Under the pieces are notes generated by a model that had not been told where the DNA came from, made no database searches, and was given only the letters and a program-made list of their open reading frames with translations. Positions 1 through 10,076 of a DNA stretch of 64,000 nucleotides are shown in pieces (position 1 is the first letter of the stretch; every line of letters begins with the position of its first letter). The translations under genes were made by a program, and so were the position numbers. Source of the stretch: Drosophila miranda (taxonomy: Eukaryota; Arthropoda; Insecta; Diptera; Drosophilidae); assembly GCF_003369915.1 (NCBI RefSeq), contig NW_022881614.1, forward strand, positions 10,685,001-10,749,000, in the 5' to 3' direction.

Positions 1-2
1 TC

Positions 3-275
3 ACCAAGGAAGAGCTTGCCGAGTTAGATGAGGCAGAACTTCAAGCTCGCTTAGAGCAGATCGAGCGAATGAATGCGGATTTCGATGCCGCTCAAACGAG
101 CCTTGAAAGGCTGGATTTCCTGCAGTTAGCCCATGATGCCCGGCTGGACTTTTCGAATGTTTATGTCAAGGTTAGGTCCAGGCTGTCGCGGGAGTTGATG
201 GCTGCTCGCACGGTAAATGTTGCCAATTCAACGGCTCGGCATACTCTCGAGGGGAATTCGTCGTTGTTCGCCTAG
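3..275 (+). pseudogene. BEL/Pao gag remnant
   Basis: An open frame enters from the left window edge and ends at the stop at 273-275. It is rich in Glu, Leu and Arg and reads like the N-terminal coiled region of BEL-type gag proteins, with a segment around VYVKVRSRLSREL. Only about 90 codons are present and no CCHC knuckle is seen. The frame differs from the downstream pol frame, and the junction around 245-260 probably marks the internal deletion that joined gag to protease. Confidence 0.55.
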
Positions 276-3200
276 ATCCTCACCCGTCTCACGTTAAAAT
301 CGCCGGTATTGGAGAGTCAATTCTACCATCCAGCAAGGCTGTGGACATCGTCCTGCAATCTCAAGACGAAAGCTATCGCGGTTTCCTCTCTGCAATTATC
401 ACTGCCTCAATCACAGGAATGCAGCCTAACTTCGGCCTAGACGCAAAGGATTGGCCAATGCCAAATAATCTAAAACTGGCTGATCCTAATTTCGCCAAGC
501 CCCAGCGTGTCGATCTGTTGATAGGTGCTGGTTTGTTTTTCGAATTAATGTGCGTTGTACAGATTCGACTGTCAGACCAATTGCCAACATTGCAGAAGAC
601 GAAACTTGGCTGGATAGTGTCAGGAAGTATTAAAAACTCTGAGAAAGCCCGTGCGGCGCTAGCAGCCGTTGAAGATCCCCCTGTCATCTCCGCTTGCGAG
701 ACTAATTTGTGCGATATTGTAAGGCGGTTTTGGGAAGTCGATGGAGATTATTCGCCCTCATCAATTTCGGAGGAAGATGTTCATTGCGAACAGCATTTCG
801 TCACAAACTGCATTCGCCTAGAGTCCGGAGCTTACTCCGTGCGTTTGCCAACCAAATTCAGTCTAGAGGAATTAGGAGAATCGTATCAGCAGGCGCTACG
901 TAGATTTCTCAATTTGGAGAGGGAGCTAGCAAAAAATGCACAGCTTAAGGCAAAATATATGGAGTTTCTCCAGGAGTATCGTGATTTAGGACACATGTCG
1001 CCAGCTTCGCGGCAGTCAGACCTCCCGCAGTACTTCTTGCCTCACCATTGCGTCCACAAGCAGGATAGTACAACCACCAAATTACGCGTAGTGTTCGATA
1101 GATCTGCCAAAACAGCGTCTGGAGTATCACTGAATGATGCGCTAATGGCTGGACCCACCATCCAACCTAAAATTCTGATAACTCTGCTTCGTTTCCGCTT
1201 TTTTAAAGTCGCCTTGTGTGGCGATATCTGCAAAATGTACCGCTGTGTACGCGTTTCCCATCCCGATACGCTCGTTCAGTGCATTTTATGGCGCAATGAC
1301 CCGAAGGAGGAGATTCAGGTGTTCAAGTTGGAGACTGTTACTTACGGAACCAAACCTGCCGCTTTCTTAGCAATTCGTGCTATGCATCAATTGGCAAATG
1401 ATGAAGAGTTGCGTTTTCCGCTTGGAGCTGATGTTGTTCGAAGAGATTTCTATGTCGATGATCTCATATCTGGAGGGGACAGCATTGATTCTGTCATCAA
1501 GATTCGTCAGCAGGTAAAGGAGCTACTTTCGAAAGGATGTTTTCCCATACGTAAATGGTGTTCCAATGAACCCGCTGCTTTGGAAGGCGTATCGGAGGCG
1601 GATCGCGAAAAGTTCCTTACCTTTCATGACGGGACTGAAGTAACCAAGGCGCTTGGTCTAGTTTGGGATCCCACCACGGACAATCTTCTGTTTAGCTTCG
1701 CTCACGTCGGAACCGCTGCAGGCCCAATATCGAAGCGTTCGGTCCTGTCTACACTAGCTAGGTTCTACGATCCTCTAGGGCTCATCTCTCCCATCATCAC
1801 AAAAGCTAAAATATTTATGCAGTCGCTATGGAACGAAAGCCTAAAGTTGAATTGGGACGAAAGCCTGCCCCAGGATCTACATACGACTTGGATTGAGCTG
1901 ACTTCGCAGTTGTCGATGGTTAAAAACTTTAAGTTTCCACGTTACGTGCTTCGGCAGCAAGCCAGATTAGAAATGCACGCGTTTTGTGATGCGAGCCAAG
2001 CAGCATATGGCGCCTGTGTATACATGCGTTCGGAAGCTCTTGGCATTGTGCAAAGTCATCTCCTATGCTCTAAATCCAGAGTCGCGCCCTTGAAAAGTAT
2101 GACTATCCCCAAGCTTGAGCTGTCCGCTGCCCTCGTATTAGCCGAACTAGTGTCCACCATAGTTAAGGGATTATCAGCTCCATGCCAAATACATTGCTGG
2201 TCGGATTCGTCCATAGCCCTTGCCTGGATTCGAGAATCACCATTGAATTTTAATATATTTGTTTCTAATCGAGTTCAGCGGATTCAGGAGCTCACCGCTG
2301 GAATGACTTGGCATCACGTGCCCACAAAGTTGAATCCTGCCGACATCATATCACGTGGATCCACGCCCGCTGAACTAATGGATAGCAGCCTTTGGATCTC
2401 TGGACCACCATTCTTGCGTCTTGAGAGCTCAGAGTGGCCTGCAGGCTTGCAATTGCCGACCGATGTACCAGAACGTCGTCATGCAGCATTGGTTGTTTCA
2501 AACGAAAGGGATGTATCGTACGATTGCAAATTTCAAAACTCATTCGGATCCATGCAGCGCGTCTTTGCTTACATATATCGATTCTACATTCTCAAGGACA
2601 AAGGCATAGCGCGGTCGAAGGGTCAACTTACCGTAATCGACATCAAAAATGGTACGCATTTGCTCATAAGGGCAATACAGCAGCAACAATTTTCGGAAGA
2701 GATAAGGGCCCTCGCCAGCAAACAGGCCCTACCCCCAAAAAGCACGATGGCCTCACTGAATCCCTTTCTGGATAGCTTTGGATTGCTGCGTGTTGGAGGC
2801 CGCCTCCAAAATGCCGAATTGGACTACGACGCGAAGCACCCGATCCTGCTTCCTAAGGGACATCCTGTCACTGTCTCTATTATTATCTTCTTTCACGAAA
2901 GGTTTCTCCACACAGGAGCTCAAGGATTGCTCGGACTGCTTCGGCAAAAGTTCTGGCCTATTGGTGGACGCAAATATGTTGCGGGAATCATTCGCAAATG
3001 TGTTAGATGCTTTCGTTTGAAGCCAGTGCTGAGGGAACATATCATGGGAAACTTGCCTGCGGATCGCGTAAGGACTAATCCAGCATTCCACACAACGGGC
3101 GTTGATTTTTGCGGACCCTTTTATCACAAGTCGGAAGTCAGAAGCAGGCCTCCTATCAAATGTTACATCGCTGTCTTCGTATGCTTTAGCACCAAAGCAA

Positions 3201-4060
3201 CTCATTTGGAAGTCGTTCGGGATCTATCTACAGAATTCTTTCTGGCAGCATTAAGGCGTTTTATAAGTCTACGTCCCAAACCTCGAATCATCTGGTCAGA
3301 CAACGCTACAAATTTTGTAGGAGCAAAAAATGAGCTTTTGGAGCTTCGGCAAATGTTCCTCAGCGATCCTCATACGTCGGCTGTGTCACATCTCTGCGTT
3401 TCTAGTGGAATCGACTGGAAATTCATCCCCCCTCGCTCACCTTATTTTGGGGGTTTGTGGGAGGCGGCTGTTAAAGCAGCTAAATATCATTTTCATCGCA
3501 TCGTCGGGACCTACATTGCTCTTGATGAAATTCAGACCTTGGCTTGTGAAATCTCTGCTTTGTTAAATTCCCGTCCGCTTTATGCAATTACAGAAAGTCC
3601 CGATGATCTAGATGTGCTCACGCCAAACCACTTTCTCAATGGAGCCCCGAAAGCTGCATTCGACGAGCCAGATGTGGCGCATCTCCGGGTCAACCTACTT
3701 AGTCGATGGCAGCGGCTGTGTCAAATGAAGCAGGCGTTTTGGAGAAAATGGAGCACGGCGTATCTTTCGATTCTTCAGGAGCGGAGCAAGTGGCGGTCAT
3801 CGTCTCCAAACATCAAGCTAGGAGCGCTCGTCATGATCAAGGAGGAAACGCTGCCACCATTAAGGTGGCCGCTTGGCCGCATTGAGAGCGTCATCCCAGG
3901 AAAAGATGGAACCATCAGAGTAGCCGTCATCCGCACTCAAAAAGGCCTTTTCAAGAGGGCCGTTGGAAAAATAGCGGTTCTGCCCCTTCAGGATGGATCT
4001 GTTGAAAGCCTTTGCCTTCCAACGGGGGGTGAATGTTCGGAGCAGAACCCAGCCGATTAG
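254..4060 (+). CDS. BEL/Pao pol polyprotein (RT, RNase H, integrase), N-terminally truncated
   Basis: One frame stays open from about 254 to the stop at 4058-4060; numbering from the GTG at 341 gives 1239 codons. A vestige of the aspartic protease (HVKIAGIG-like) is at the start. RT follows with FYVDD near residue 372, then RNase H (FCDAS near residue 546). The integrase has an HHCC finger at about 852-892 and DDE residues in contexts TGVDFCG, WSDNATN and GLWEAA at about 920, 986 and 1042. A C-terminal DUF5641-like extension follows. A BEL gag-pol is usually longer by about 400-500 residues. The protein should copy and integrate the element, but without gag and protease this copy is unlikely to be autonomous. 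The lack of stops over 1239 codons suggests it is not old. Confidence 0.85.
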   Translation, partial: EFVVVRLDPHPSHVKIAGIGESILPSSKAVDIVLQSQDESYRGFLSAIITASITGMQPNFGLDAKDWPMPNNLKLADPNFAKPQRVDLLIGAGLFFELMCVVQIRLSDQLPTLQKTKLGWIVSGSIKNSEKARAALAAVEDPPVISACETNLCDIVRRFWEVDGDYSPSSISEEDVHCEQHFVTNCIRLESGAYSVRLPTKFSLEELGESYQQALRRFLNLERELAKNAQLKAKYMEFLQEYRDLGHMSPASRQSDLPQYFLPHHCVHKQDSTTTKLRVVFDRSAKTASGVSLNDALMAGPTIQPKILITLLRFRFFKVALCGDICKMYRCVRVSHPDTLVQCILWRNDPKEEIQVFKLETVTYGTKPAAFLAIRAMHQLANDEELRFPLGADVVRRDFYVDDLISGGDSIDSVIKIRQQVKELLSKGCFPIRKWCSNEPAALEGVSEADREKFLTFHDGTEVTKALGLVWDPTTDNLLFSFAHVGTAAGPISKRSVLSTLARFYDPLGLISPIITKAKIFMQSLWNESLKLNWDESLPQDLHTTWIELTSQLSMVKNFKFPRYVLRQQARLEMHAFCDASQAAYGACVYMRSEALGIVQSHLLCSKSRVAPLKSMTIPKLELSAALVLAELVSTIVKGLSAPCQIHCWSDSSIALAWIRESPLNFNIFVSNRVQRIQELTAGMTWHHVPTKLNPADIISRGSTPAELMDSSLWISGPPFLRLESSEWPAGLQLPTDVPERRHAALVVSNERDVSYDCKFQNSFGSMQRVFAYIYRFYILKDKGIARSKGQLTVIDIKNGTHLLIRAIQQQQFSEEIRALASKQALPPKSTMASLNPFLDSFGLLRVGGRLQNAELDYDAKHPILLPKGHPVTVSIIIFFHERFLHTGAQGLLGLLRQKFWPIGGRKYVAGIIRKCVRCFRLKPVLREHIMGNLPADRVRTNPAFHTTGVDFCGPFYHKSEVRSRPPIKCYIAVFVCFSTKATHLEVVRDLSTEFFLAALRRFISLRPKPRIIWSDNATNFVGAKNELLELRQMFLSDPHTSAVSHLCVSSGIDWKFIPPRSPYFGGLWEAAVKAAKYHFHRIVGTYIALDEIQTLACEISALLNSRPLYAITESPDDLDVLTPNHFLNGAPKAAFDEPDVAHLRVNLLSRWQRLCQMKQAFWRKWSTAYLSILQERSKWRSSSPNIKLGALVMIKEETLPPLRWPLGRIESVIPGKDGTIRVAVIRTQKGLFKRAVGKIAVLPLQDGSVESLCLPTGGECSEQNPAD

Positions 4061-4406
4061 CTGCTTGCCAAATAGCACCTAATTCTTCGGCCCTCAGCCG
4101 CTTATTTTGTTTGTTACTTATGTCTATGTCACTCATTTGTTTGTTAAAGCTCTGCGCTTGCTTGCCCTGCTAAACGCTCTCTGCCAGCTCGCTCTTCGCT
4201 ATCTCCGCTCTGCGTCTGCCTACCGACGTCGGCCGAGCGAAGCTGCGCTTAGCGATCGGAGCGGCAATGTAAAGGGCAGGCAAGCCACACTTGCAATTTG
4301 GATGTCACGCATTAAAGAACATATCGTAATTTTATTTCTGCGCCGAGTTTTATTTAATTCGAAATAATTAGTCGGCCGATTGGGGATAAAAAACATTATC
4401 TCCACA
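4034..4406 (+). repeat. 3' LTR of the BEL/Pao element
   Basis: The LTR starts TGTTCGGAGC directly after a G-rich polypurine stretch that overlaps the end of pol. I place the end at the CA of TCTCCACA, giving about 373 bp. The start is well supported; the end is an estimate because there is no second LTR to compare with. It contains GC-rich and AT-rich halves and ends in host intergenic DNA. Confidence 0.6.
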
Positions 4407-4960
4407 ATCGCCTTGCTGTTGTATTTTAAAATTGTTTTTAAAATTTTTAAATTTTCAAATTACTGCGAAGATGTCGTTCAATGAATGATGTCGCGTATTT
4501 GGGAATATATTATATATACAGAACTTATCGAGCTGGATAGAACAGCGAACTCCTTCCTTCATTTCAGCAGGTCGTCCCCTCCAATTCCCAGGAGGCTATT
4601 TTATTTTATTATTTTTATTATTATAATTTTTTCTCGTTGATCACCTGTTTAAATAAAAAGGGATTATATCGGTATATTTTGAAACTGTGACGTATAAATC
4701 GGTATAATTGTGAGAGTCGGACGGTATATTCTATAACTGATTCCGGGGTGACGGTTTACGGTATTTTTAATACTTTTCGGTATTTTTTGAGGTCAAAATT
4801 GAACCGACCGAATGGTATATTTTGTCAATTTCATCAATCTATTAAATTCCATTTTCAACGGCATATAGAAATCAAATAAAAGCAAGTATATAGAATAGGC
4901 CAGTCAAGTATAAAATTGATTCACTAATCGGATAAAATTTAGACAGTAATATTCCACGGA
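4407..4960. other. AT-rich intergenic DNA with degenerate GGTATATT repeats
   Basis: No coding frame I can support. Several copies of GGTATATT or GGTATTTT occur between about 4668 and 4830, including GTCGGACGGTATATTC near 4715. They look like older copies of the promoter signature just upstream of the Vps55-like gene. The rest is A/T-rich with no recognisable element. Confidence 0.5.
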
Positions 4961-4987
4961 ATATCAAAATCGTATATTTTTAAGATG

Positions 4988-5050
4988 AGACGGTATATGG
5001 TGGTATATTTCTGAGGGTCGGACGGTATATTCTATAACTGAGTCACGGCG
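4988..5050 (+). promoter_or_regulatory. Motif-6-type promoter of the Vps55-like gene
   Basis: Tandem GGTATAT boxes at 4991-5030 are separated by TGAGGGTCGGACGGTATATT (about 5012-5031), roughly 65 bases upstream of the start codon at 5095. GGTATWTTT is Ohler motif 6 of Drosophila housekeeping core promoters (known). The same 20-mer recurs beside the MED24 promoter copies. No TATA box is needed for this class, and none is obvious at the right spacing. Confidence 0.55.
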
Positions 5051-5094
5051 ACGACAAAGAAAAAAAAAATTATAAACAAAAAACATTACAAACA

Positions 5095-5726
5095 ATGGCT
5101 ACTTTAAAAGGTAATTAAGCATAGTAAAGACCATGGCCAATAATTCGAAATTCAATTATCTCTCCTTCCATGCGATTTCTGCACGTGACTGCTTTCTTAT
5201 TGGACGGGCACTGTCTCGGAAAACACAATACAGCGTAAGACTGAGGCACCCACCCCCTGCTGCTTGAACTAACTTTTGATGGTACCTTTCAGGTTGATTA
5301 TCTGCGCATTTCTCACATGCCTGGGAATGACCTTTCTAATCTTGGCCTGTGCGGTGCCCACCCCAAAGATATACTACTCGTTCTTTGTCCTGTTGTTCTA
5401 CGCACTGTCGGTGCTGCCAGTTTTCATAGCCAAGCGAACAACGCCGGTGAATGAGACAAATCCAAAGACAGAGTTTGCCCTGTTCCTCACGGCCGGTATG
5501 GTACTGAGTGCCTTTGCCTTGCCCATCGTTCTAGCCCACTCGGCGGTGGTGAGTAACTGTAACTTACAGTTGCTGAATAGATAAAGGATATTCATATTCC
5601 CCTTTCTCTCCTGGATAGATCACTTGGACAGCGTGCACATTGACATTAATTAGCAATGTTATCAATTATGCGACCATTTTCGGCTATGCCATGCACGATG
5701 AGGAACAATATGGAAGTATGTTCTAG
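5095..5726 (+). pseudogene. Vps55/LEPROT-family four-TM endosomal protein, frame broken at exon 2
   Basis: Three exons can be read: 5095-5110 (M-A-T-L-K plus one base, donor gtaatt), 5293-5548 (acceptor tttcag, donor gtgagt) and 5619-5726 (acceptor ggatag, stop TAG). The exon 2 and 3 protein has four hydrophobic segments. Blocks such as CLGMTFLILAC, FIAKRTTP and TAGMVLSAFALPIVLA match Vps55/LEPROT proteins, which act in endosome-to-vacuole/lysosome sorting and receptor trafficking. Joining exons 1 and 2 at the visible splice sites gives an immediate stop (AAA GGT TGA). The exon 2 frame needs one more base, so a 1-bp deletion near 5294 is likely. A start at the ATG at 5279 would rescue the frame but lies before a good acceptor. 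Either the copy is broken or the assembly lost a base. A polyA signal AATAAA is at 5851-5856. Confidence 0.75.
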
Positions 5727-5850
5727 GCGGAGGCTGTGAACTAAACGAATTTTACTAGTAAGCACGCATTCTGCACACTTCCTTGCAGACATCAACCAAT
5801 CTCATATACATATAACCAAGTGTATTCAACATAACATAAACGGCACTCAA

Positions 5851-5856
5851 AATAAA
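5851..5856 (+). terminator. Polyadenylation signal of the Vps55-like gene
   Basis: AATAAA lies about 125 bases after the stop codon in an A/T-rich context. It is the first canonical signal downstream on the plus strand. Confidence 0.5.
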
Positions 5857-5859
5857 CAA

Positions 5860-6690
5860 GTAGTTGAAATTTGGCGTCGAAATTGAGTTGAAGGTAAACG
5901 GTATATATGGTATATTTATTTAATGAAATTATATTTAATTTACATGAAAACAATGAGTTTTCATTCCATAGATTTGTATGGAGTAAATTATGTATAATGC
6001 ATAATACTCATGGGGAAATAGGATATTATAAAATTGATGAAATGTTTGTCATCTTAGGCTGCAATGAATTCAGAAACAAGTCAGTCTCTCAACGAAATTT
6101 TGCAGATTATGGTCTTACATAGACCAAGAAGACCAAGGTATCGGGATTGAGATATAAATACAGAAGTCATAAGAAAACATAATTCTTTGTAAAAGTCATT
6201 ATTGATAAGTTTTCAAAGCAGCATGGAAAATAGAATTTTAGCATTAATTAAAGGAAGTATACATATATAGTATGTACATAGGTACCATTTAAAAACTATA
6301 CATTTCTGTTGACCTTCTTTGCCTAAACCTTAATTAATAAACAATCCAATAAAAAAGAGTCATTAAAATTAGTCAATCTTATAGAAAATTGATTCATCAA
6401 TCGGATAAAATTATGAATTTAAGACAGGGTGGTATTAAGCTAGTAATTTTCAACCCAATATCAAAATCGAGGAATATGGTTTCCGTTCATGGATCGAGAA
6501 CGATTAACCCATCGTGGACCATCCATCGAAAATTATGAAGCTTGAGAGATATCGTTGTTTTATTTTAAATAAACAGGAAAGATATGATGGATCTAAAAGA
6601 ATAATTTACAAACAGTACTGTTTTAAAAAATTTAACTCAAGTTGTTCAATTTTTTAAATAAAGTGATGCTGAGTGGGTTTAGTTTGTTGC
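5860..6690. other. AT-rich intergenic DNA
   Basis: No gene is supported between the Vps55-like and TBC1D31-like genes. Small frames here (for example 5907-6122) have no recognisable composition. GGTATAT repeats at 5897-5915 and a GTATACATATATAGTATGTACAT stretch near 6255-6280 are the only patterns noted. Confidence 0.5.
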
Positions 6691-6691
6691 T

Positions 6692-6782
6692 TGCATCGGT
6701 ATATTTACGGTATATTTTAAAAATTGGGATGGTATATTTCGGTATATTTCTGAGGGACGACGGCGTTCACAGGACGACGTCA
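6692..6782 (+). promoter_or_regulatory. Motif-6 cluster upstream of the TBC1D31-like gene
   Basis: Four GGTATATTT-type boxes occur between about 6697 and 6748 (CGGTATATTTACGGTATATT, then GGTATATTTCGGTATATTTC), followed by TGAGGGACGACGG and a CRE-like GACGTCAC at about 6777. They end about 20 bases before the start codon at 6799. Spacing and composition match a Drosophila motif-6 housekeeping promoter. Confidence 0.55.
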
Positions 6783-6798
6783 CTTAATTAATTTTTAA

Positions 6799-9700
6799 AT
6801 GAATAGATTCGGATTGGTAAATAAAAATCCGGAGTACAAAGGCCCTACTACTCTGAGAAGACCTAACTTTTTTGAGAAAAATATGGAGAAGCAACCAAAC
6901 GAGGACGAAGGCGAAGAGCAAAGCGAAAACGATGAATTTGAGGACGACTTGCAATTGGAAACGAGTAGCCAGGATCTGGATACAGAAGACGAAATGATCC
7001 CGTCGCAGCTTAACATTTTGCCGAGCATGCCTTCCGACGATGCCCCAATGCGCAAGTATTCATTCAAACTTAAGCACGATGAATCTGGGTAAATTATAGA
7101 TCAACGACATAAATTGAAGGTATAATTTAATTTTGGTTTTTCCAACTAAAGCAATATTCTCACTGTACATCATACGGTGAAGGAGGAGGGCCAGCTACTG
7201 CGCATCCAGATTGCAGCATGCTGCTTCAGTGACCAGAGCAATAAATTGGTGGTCATTGACAAGCGGTAAGATCAGGACGAGCTTGAAAAGTATCCCTGGC
7301 TATAATGCGATTTTTTTTCCTCAGCGGCAACATCTTCGTCTTTGATTTTGTTAGCAAACGCTATTGGCGTCTCAGTATTCGCATGCCCAAGGCGAAGCTG
7401 ATCCGCCCGTCGCCCCTGCACAGGAACGACTACATTGTGGGCAATAAATTGGGTCAAATTTACACTATCGATGTAGACAACTCGATTGTGTCTACCTGCG
7501 GCGAGGTCTGCAGTTGGAGGTCTCAGCTGGAGCAGTGGCCTGAAAGGCTCTCGTAAGTACACGACTCTGATGCGCTTTGGACGCGAAGCAGTCTTGGTGA
7601 ATCTCGAAACTCTGCGGGTTTCGCATCAGCTGGAGTTTGATGAGTCGCGCTATACATTGAAATTTGCTGGGTACCTGCCAAACTCGGATCAGTTTCTCAC
7701 GTGTTTCACCAACGATTCGCTGCACGTTTGGTCTACCCACTCCTTGGGCACCTTGCGGTCAGCCCTGCCCATAAAGGCAAGAGACCGCAGACTGAGGCTG
7801 CTGTCCGCTGGAAAATCCGTGCCAGAGATCACCCTGCGTGGCCCTATCGACAGTGATGTTGAGCATGAGCTGGCGTTCGAGTGTCAGGACCACGACTTTG
7901 CCGATGGTCTCTTGCTCGGCTATTGCTTCACACCTGATGGCAACAAGCTTTGTTTAAGCACCTTAGATAGCTATTTTCTCATGCTAAGCACGGCTTCCTT
8001 TGATCTGGAGAAAATTTACCGGCTGTCTGACTTCGTTTTGAAGACACTGGCTTTCCTTGTGCAGCCCAAGGAGCGAATTTTGTTCGGCATAACAGGCAGG
8101 AATCAAGCTGTGATGCTAGACTTGGCACACACGGATCAAAAGTTCATTGTGCAGCGCTCGAATGCGACCAGCTTAAGCTTGAGTCGGGATGGAAAGTTGC
8201 TCAGCATCATCTCTAAATGCGGCGAGGTAAATGTGTGGTCCACTTGCCGCCTCTTCAATGCACTGCAGGCCCAGACAAACTGCCTCAGCAAACTGAAGTG
8301 CACGTTCAAACAGCTGCCACCTCTTCCCACCTGCATTGTCAGCGGCTGCATGAACCAAGAGGTGCGACATCTACTTAAGCGCGATCGCCTGAAAGCCATG
8401 ATCAAGGAATACGGCTGCTACCCGGAGAAATATCGGTTTCTTATATGGACGTCTCTCCTGGAGATTCCTTGCAATGGAAGCCAGTTCCAGTCCCTCATTA
8501 AACTGGGTACACCGCCAAATGTCAGAAATCAAGGTAGAAATCTTCAAATCCGGAATGATGCACATAGACGTGGAGTTATAAAAGTTTGGGGCTGTCTTTC
8601 CCAGTGGTGCAAGGTCATTGCCTATGCGAACTTTATGCCGCATTTGATCTACCCGTTTGTGAAACAGTTTCCCAAAAACGGCCTGGTGGCCTTTGAAGTT
8701 CTTGTGACTCTCATCCTAAACCATTTTCAATTGTGGTTCGAGTTCCATCCCCCATCCAACTATCTGGCCATGTGTGAGAATCTCCTGCAGCGCAGCGACG
8801 AGATGCTTTGCAAGTACTACAAGTCTCTAGAGGTGACGCCAAAGGAGTATGCCTGGTCTATGCTCAGCAATGCCTTTGCTGAGGTCCTAGAGGAGCAGCT
8901 GTGGCTCATTTTATGGGACAATATAGTCACAGAGCAAACCTTTTTCCCAATATTCCTGGTAGTGGCCTACAATCTGATTCAGCGAGAGATTATCCTTCGG
9001 CTGTCAGACAAGCAGGCCATTGTCGCATTCTTTCACGATCAAAATCCGGTTGATATGTGCAAGCTCCTTTGTAAAGCGCGCAAACTGGCGGCCAAATGTG
9101 ATCCCACCCAGCATCCTCAGCGCTTTATTCAACGATTTACTCCCATACCCAAGGGTTTATATCCCAAATTCCTGAAGTATCCAAGCGAATGGATTGAGCA
9201 GCAAGAGGAACAGACGGATAAGATCATCAAGTCCCACCAGGAAATTGATGCACGCATAAGAGAACTAGAACTGGAGGAGGTCAAGATGATGGAGCGTTTT
9301 GAAAACGGGCTCAAGCAGGAGGAGCACGCTCGTCGCGTAAAGAAAATGGAGGAACTCTATGCGCACACCATCCAGCGAGAGGAGGAGCGGCTCACCTGCC
9401 AGCGGAAAATGCTGATTACTTCCCAAATGGAGGTTCGCCGGCGGAAGAGTGAGGTCATCACAAAGCTGCAAGAGTCCGAGCAGCGACGCAAGGTCATCGA
9501 AATGGAGAAGGACATAGACCTTCTTATGCATACCATCGAGCGGGAGAGGCGATGCCACAACCAAGAGATGCAGCTGGCCGAGGACGAGATTCACAACCAG
9601 GAAATGGACCTCTTGGCACAGCGCTACATCAATGAGTGCGAGGGTGCTCCTTTGTCCCAGAAGTTCTACGATAATATTCAAAAACTGCGCCAGGAGCGGG

Positions 9701-9911
9701 ACCATCTGCAGAAAAACTTGCACAAGGTTTGTTCTTCTTATTCCTTCTGTCTGTTTAATTGATCTCTTTCTTCCAGATGACCATGGAAATAGTTCAGCCT
9801 GCGGATTCATCATCGCAAATGATATCACCGCTTTTGGCTATCGAAAACTCCATTACGGAAATCCTGCGGGAGTTCTCAGACATAATAAGCACTGATAGGT
9901 CAGGAGCGTGA
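6799..9911 (+). CDS. TBC1D31: TBC1D31-like protein (WD40 propeller, TBC domain, coiled coil); one frameshift seen
   Basis: Exons: 6799 to about 7088 (acidic N-terminus), about 7152-7266, 7325 onward to 9726, and 9777-9911 (ends TGA). All splice junctions keep frame. The order is WD40 repeats, a TBC domain at about 8380-9100 (the PEKYRFLIW and YPFVKQFP regions), then a long Glu/Arg-rich coiled coil at about 9190-9700. This matches TBC1D31/WDR67, a centrosome and cilium protein. The TBC region lacks the IxxDxxR and YxQ catalytic fingers, so RabGAP activity is doubtful. The anomaly is inside exon 3. The frame from 7325 reads well to about 7495 (DNSIVST) and then ends at 7556. The next 758 codons (7486-9762) are in another frame, with recognisable text resuming at RSAVGGLSW. 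No intron fits, so a small net deletion near 7497-7505 (mutation or assembly error) is likely. Confidence 0.8.
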
Positions 9912-9955
9912 AAGCAATACTTCTCAGAGGAAAGCGCAAGAAGGCCTTATTGTAC

Positions 9956-10011
9956 AAATAAATAATGTCGAAGCTATAATTATTATCATGGCACCATAGC
10001 ATACAAATAAA
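9956..10011 (+). terminator. Polyadenylation signals of the TBC1D31-like gene
   Basis: AATAAATAAT at about 9956 and AATAAA at 10006-10011 follow the TGA at 9909-9911. The convergent gene Atf-2 ends at 10077, so the two 3' ends are less than 200 bases apart. Confidence 0.5.
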
Positions 10012-10076
10012 TATTTACATAAAATCAAACCCACTGGGATAGGTTGCATCTTAGGGGCAAAGGCATTCTGTGCATG

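Larger units (their letters stand above)
1..4406 (+). mobile_element. BEL/Pao LTR retrotransposon, 5' part outside window, internally deleted
   Basis: The window opens inside the element. Residues of a gag-like helical region are read in frame from base 3 to about 250. The frame then changes and runs into the end of a protease-like segment, so most of gag's 3' half and most of the protease are missing. A long pol frame follows to 4060. A purine-rich stretch precedes a 3' LTR that begins TGTTCGGAGC at 4034. BEL/Pao assignment rests on the domain order RT, RNase H, integrase, the FYVDD motif and the C-terminal extension after the integrase. The 5' LTR is not in the window, so target duplication and age cannot be judged. 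Confidence 0.85.
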
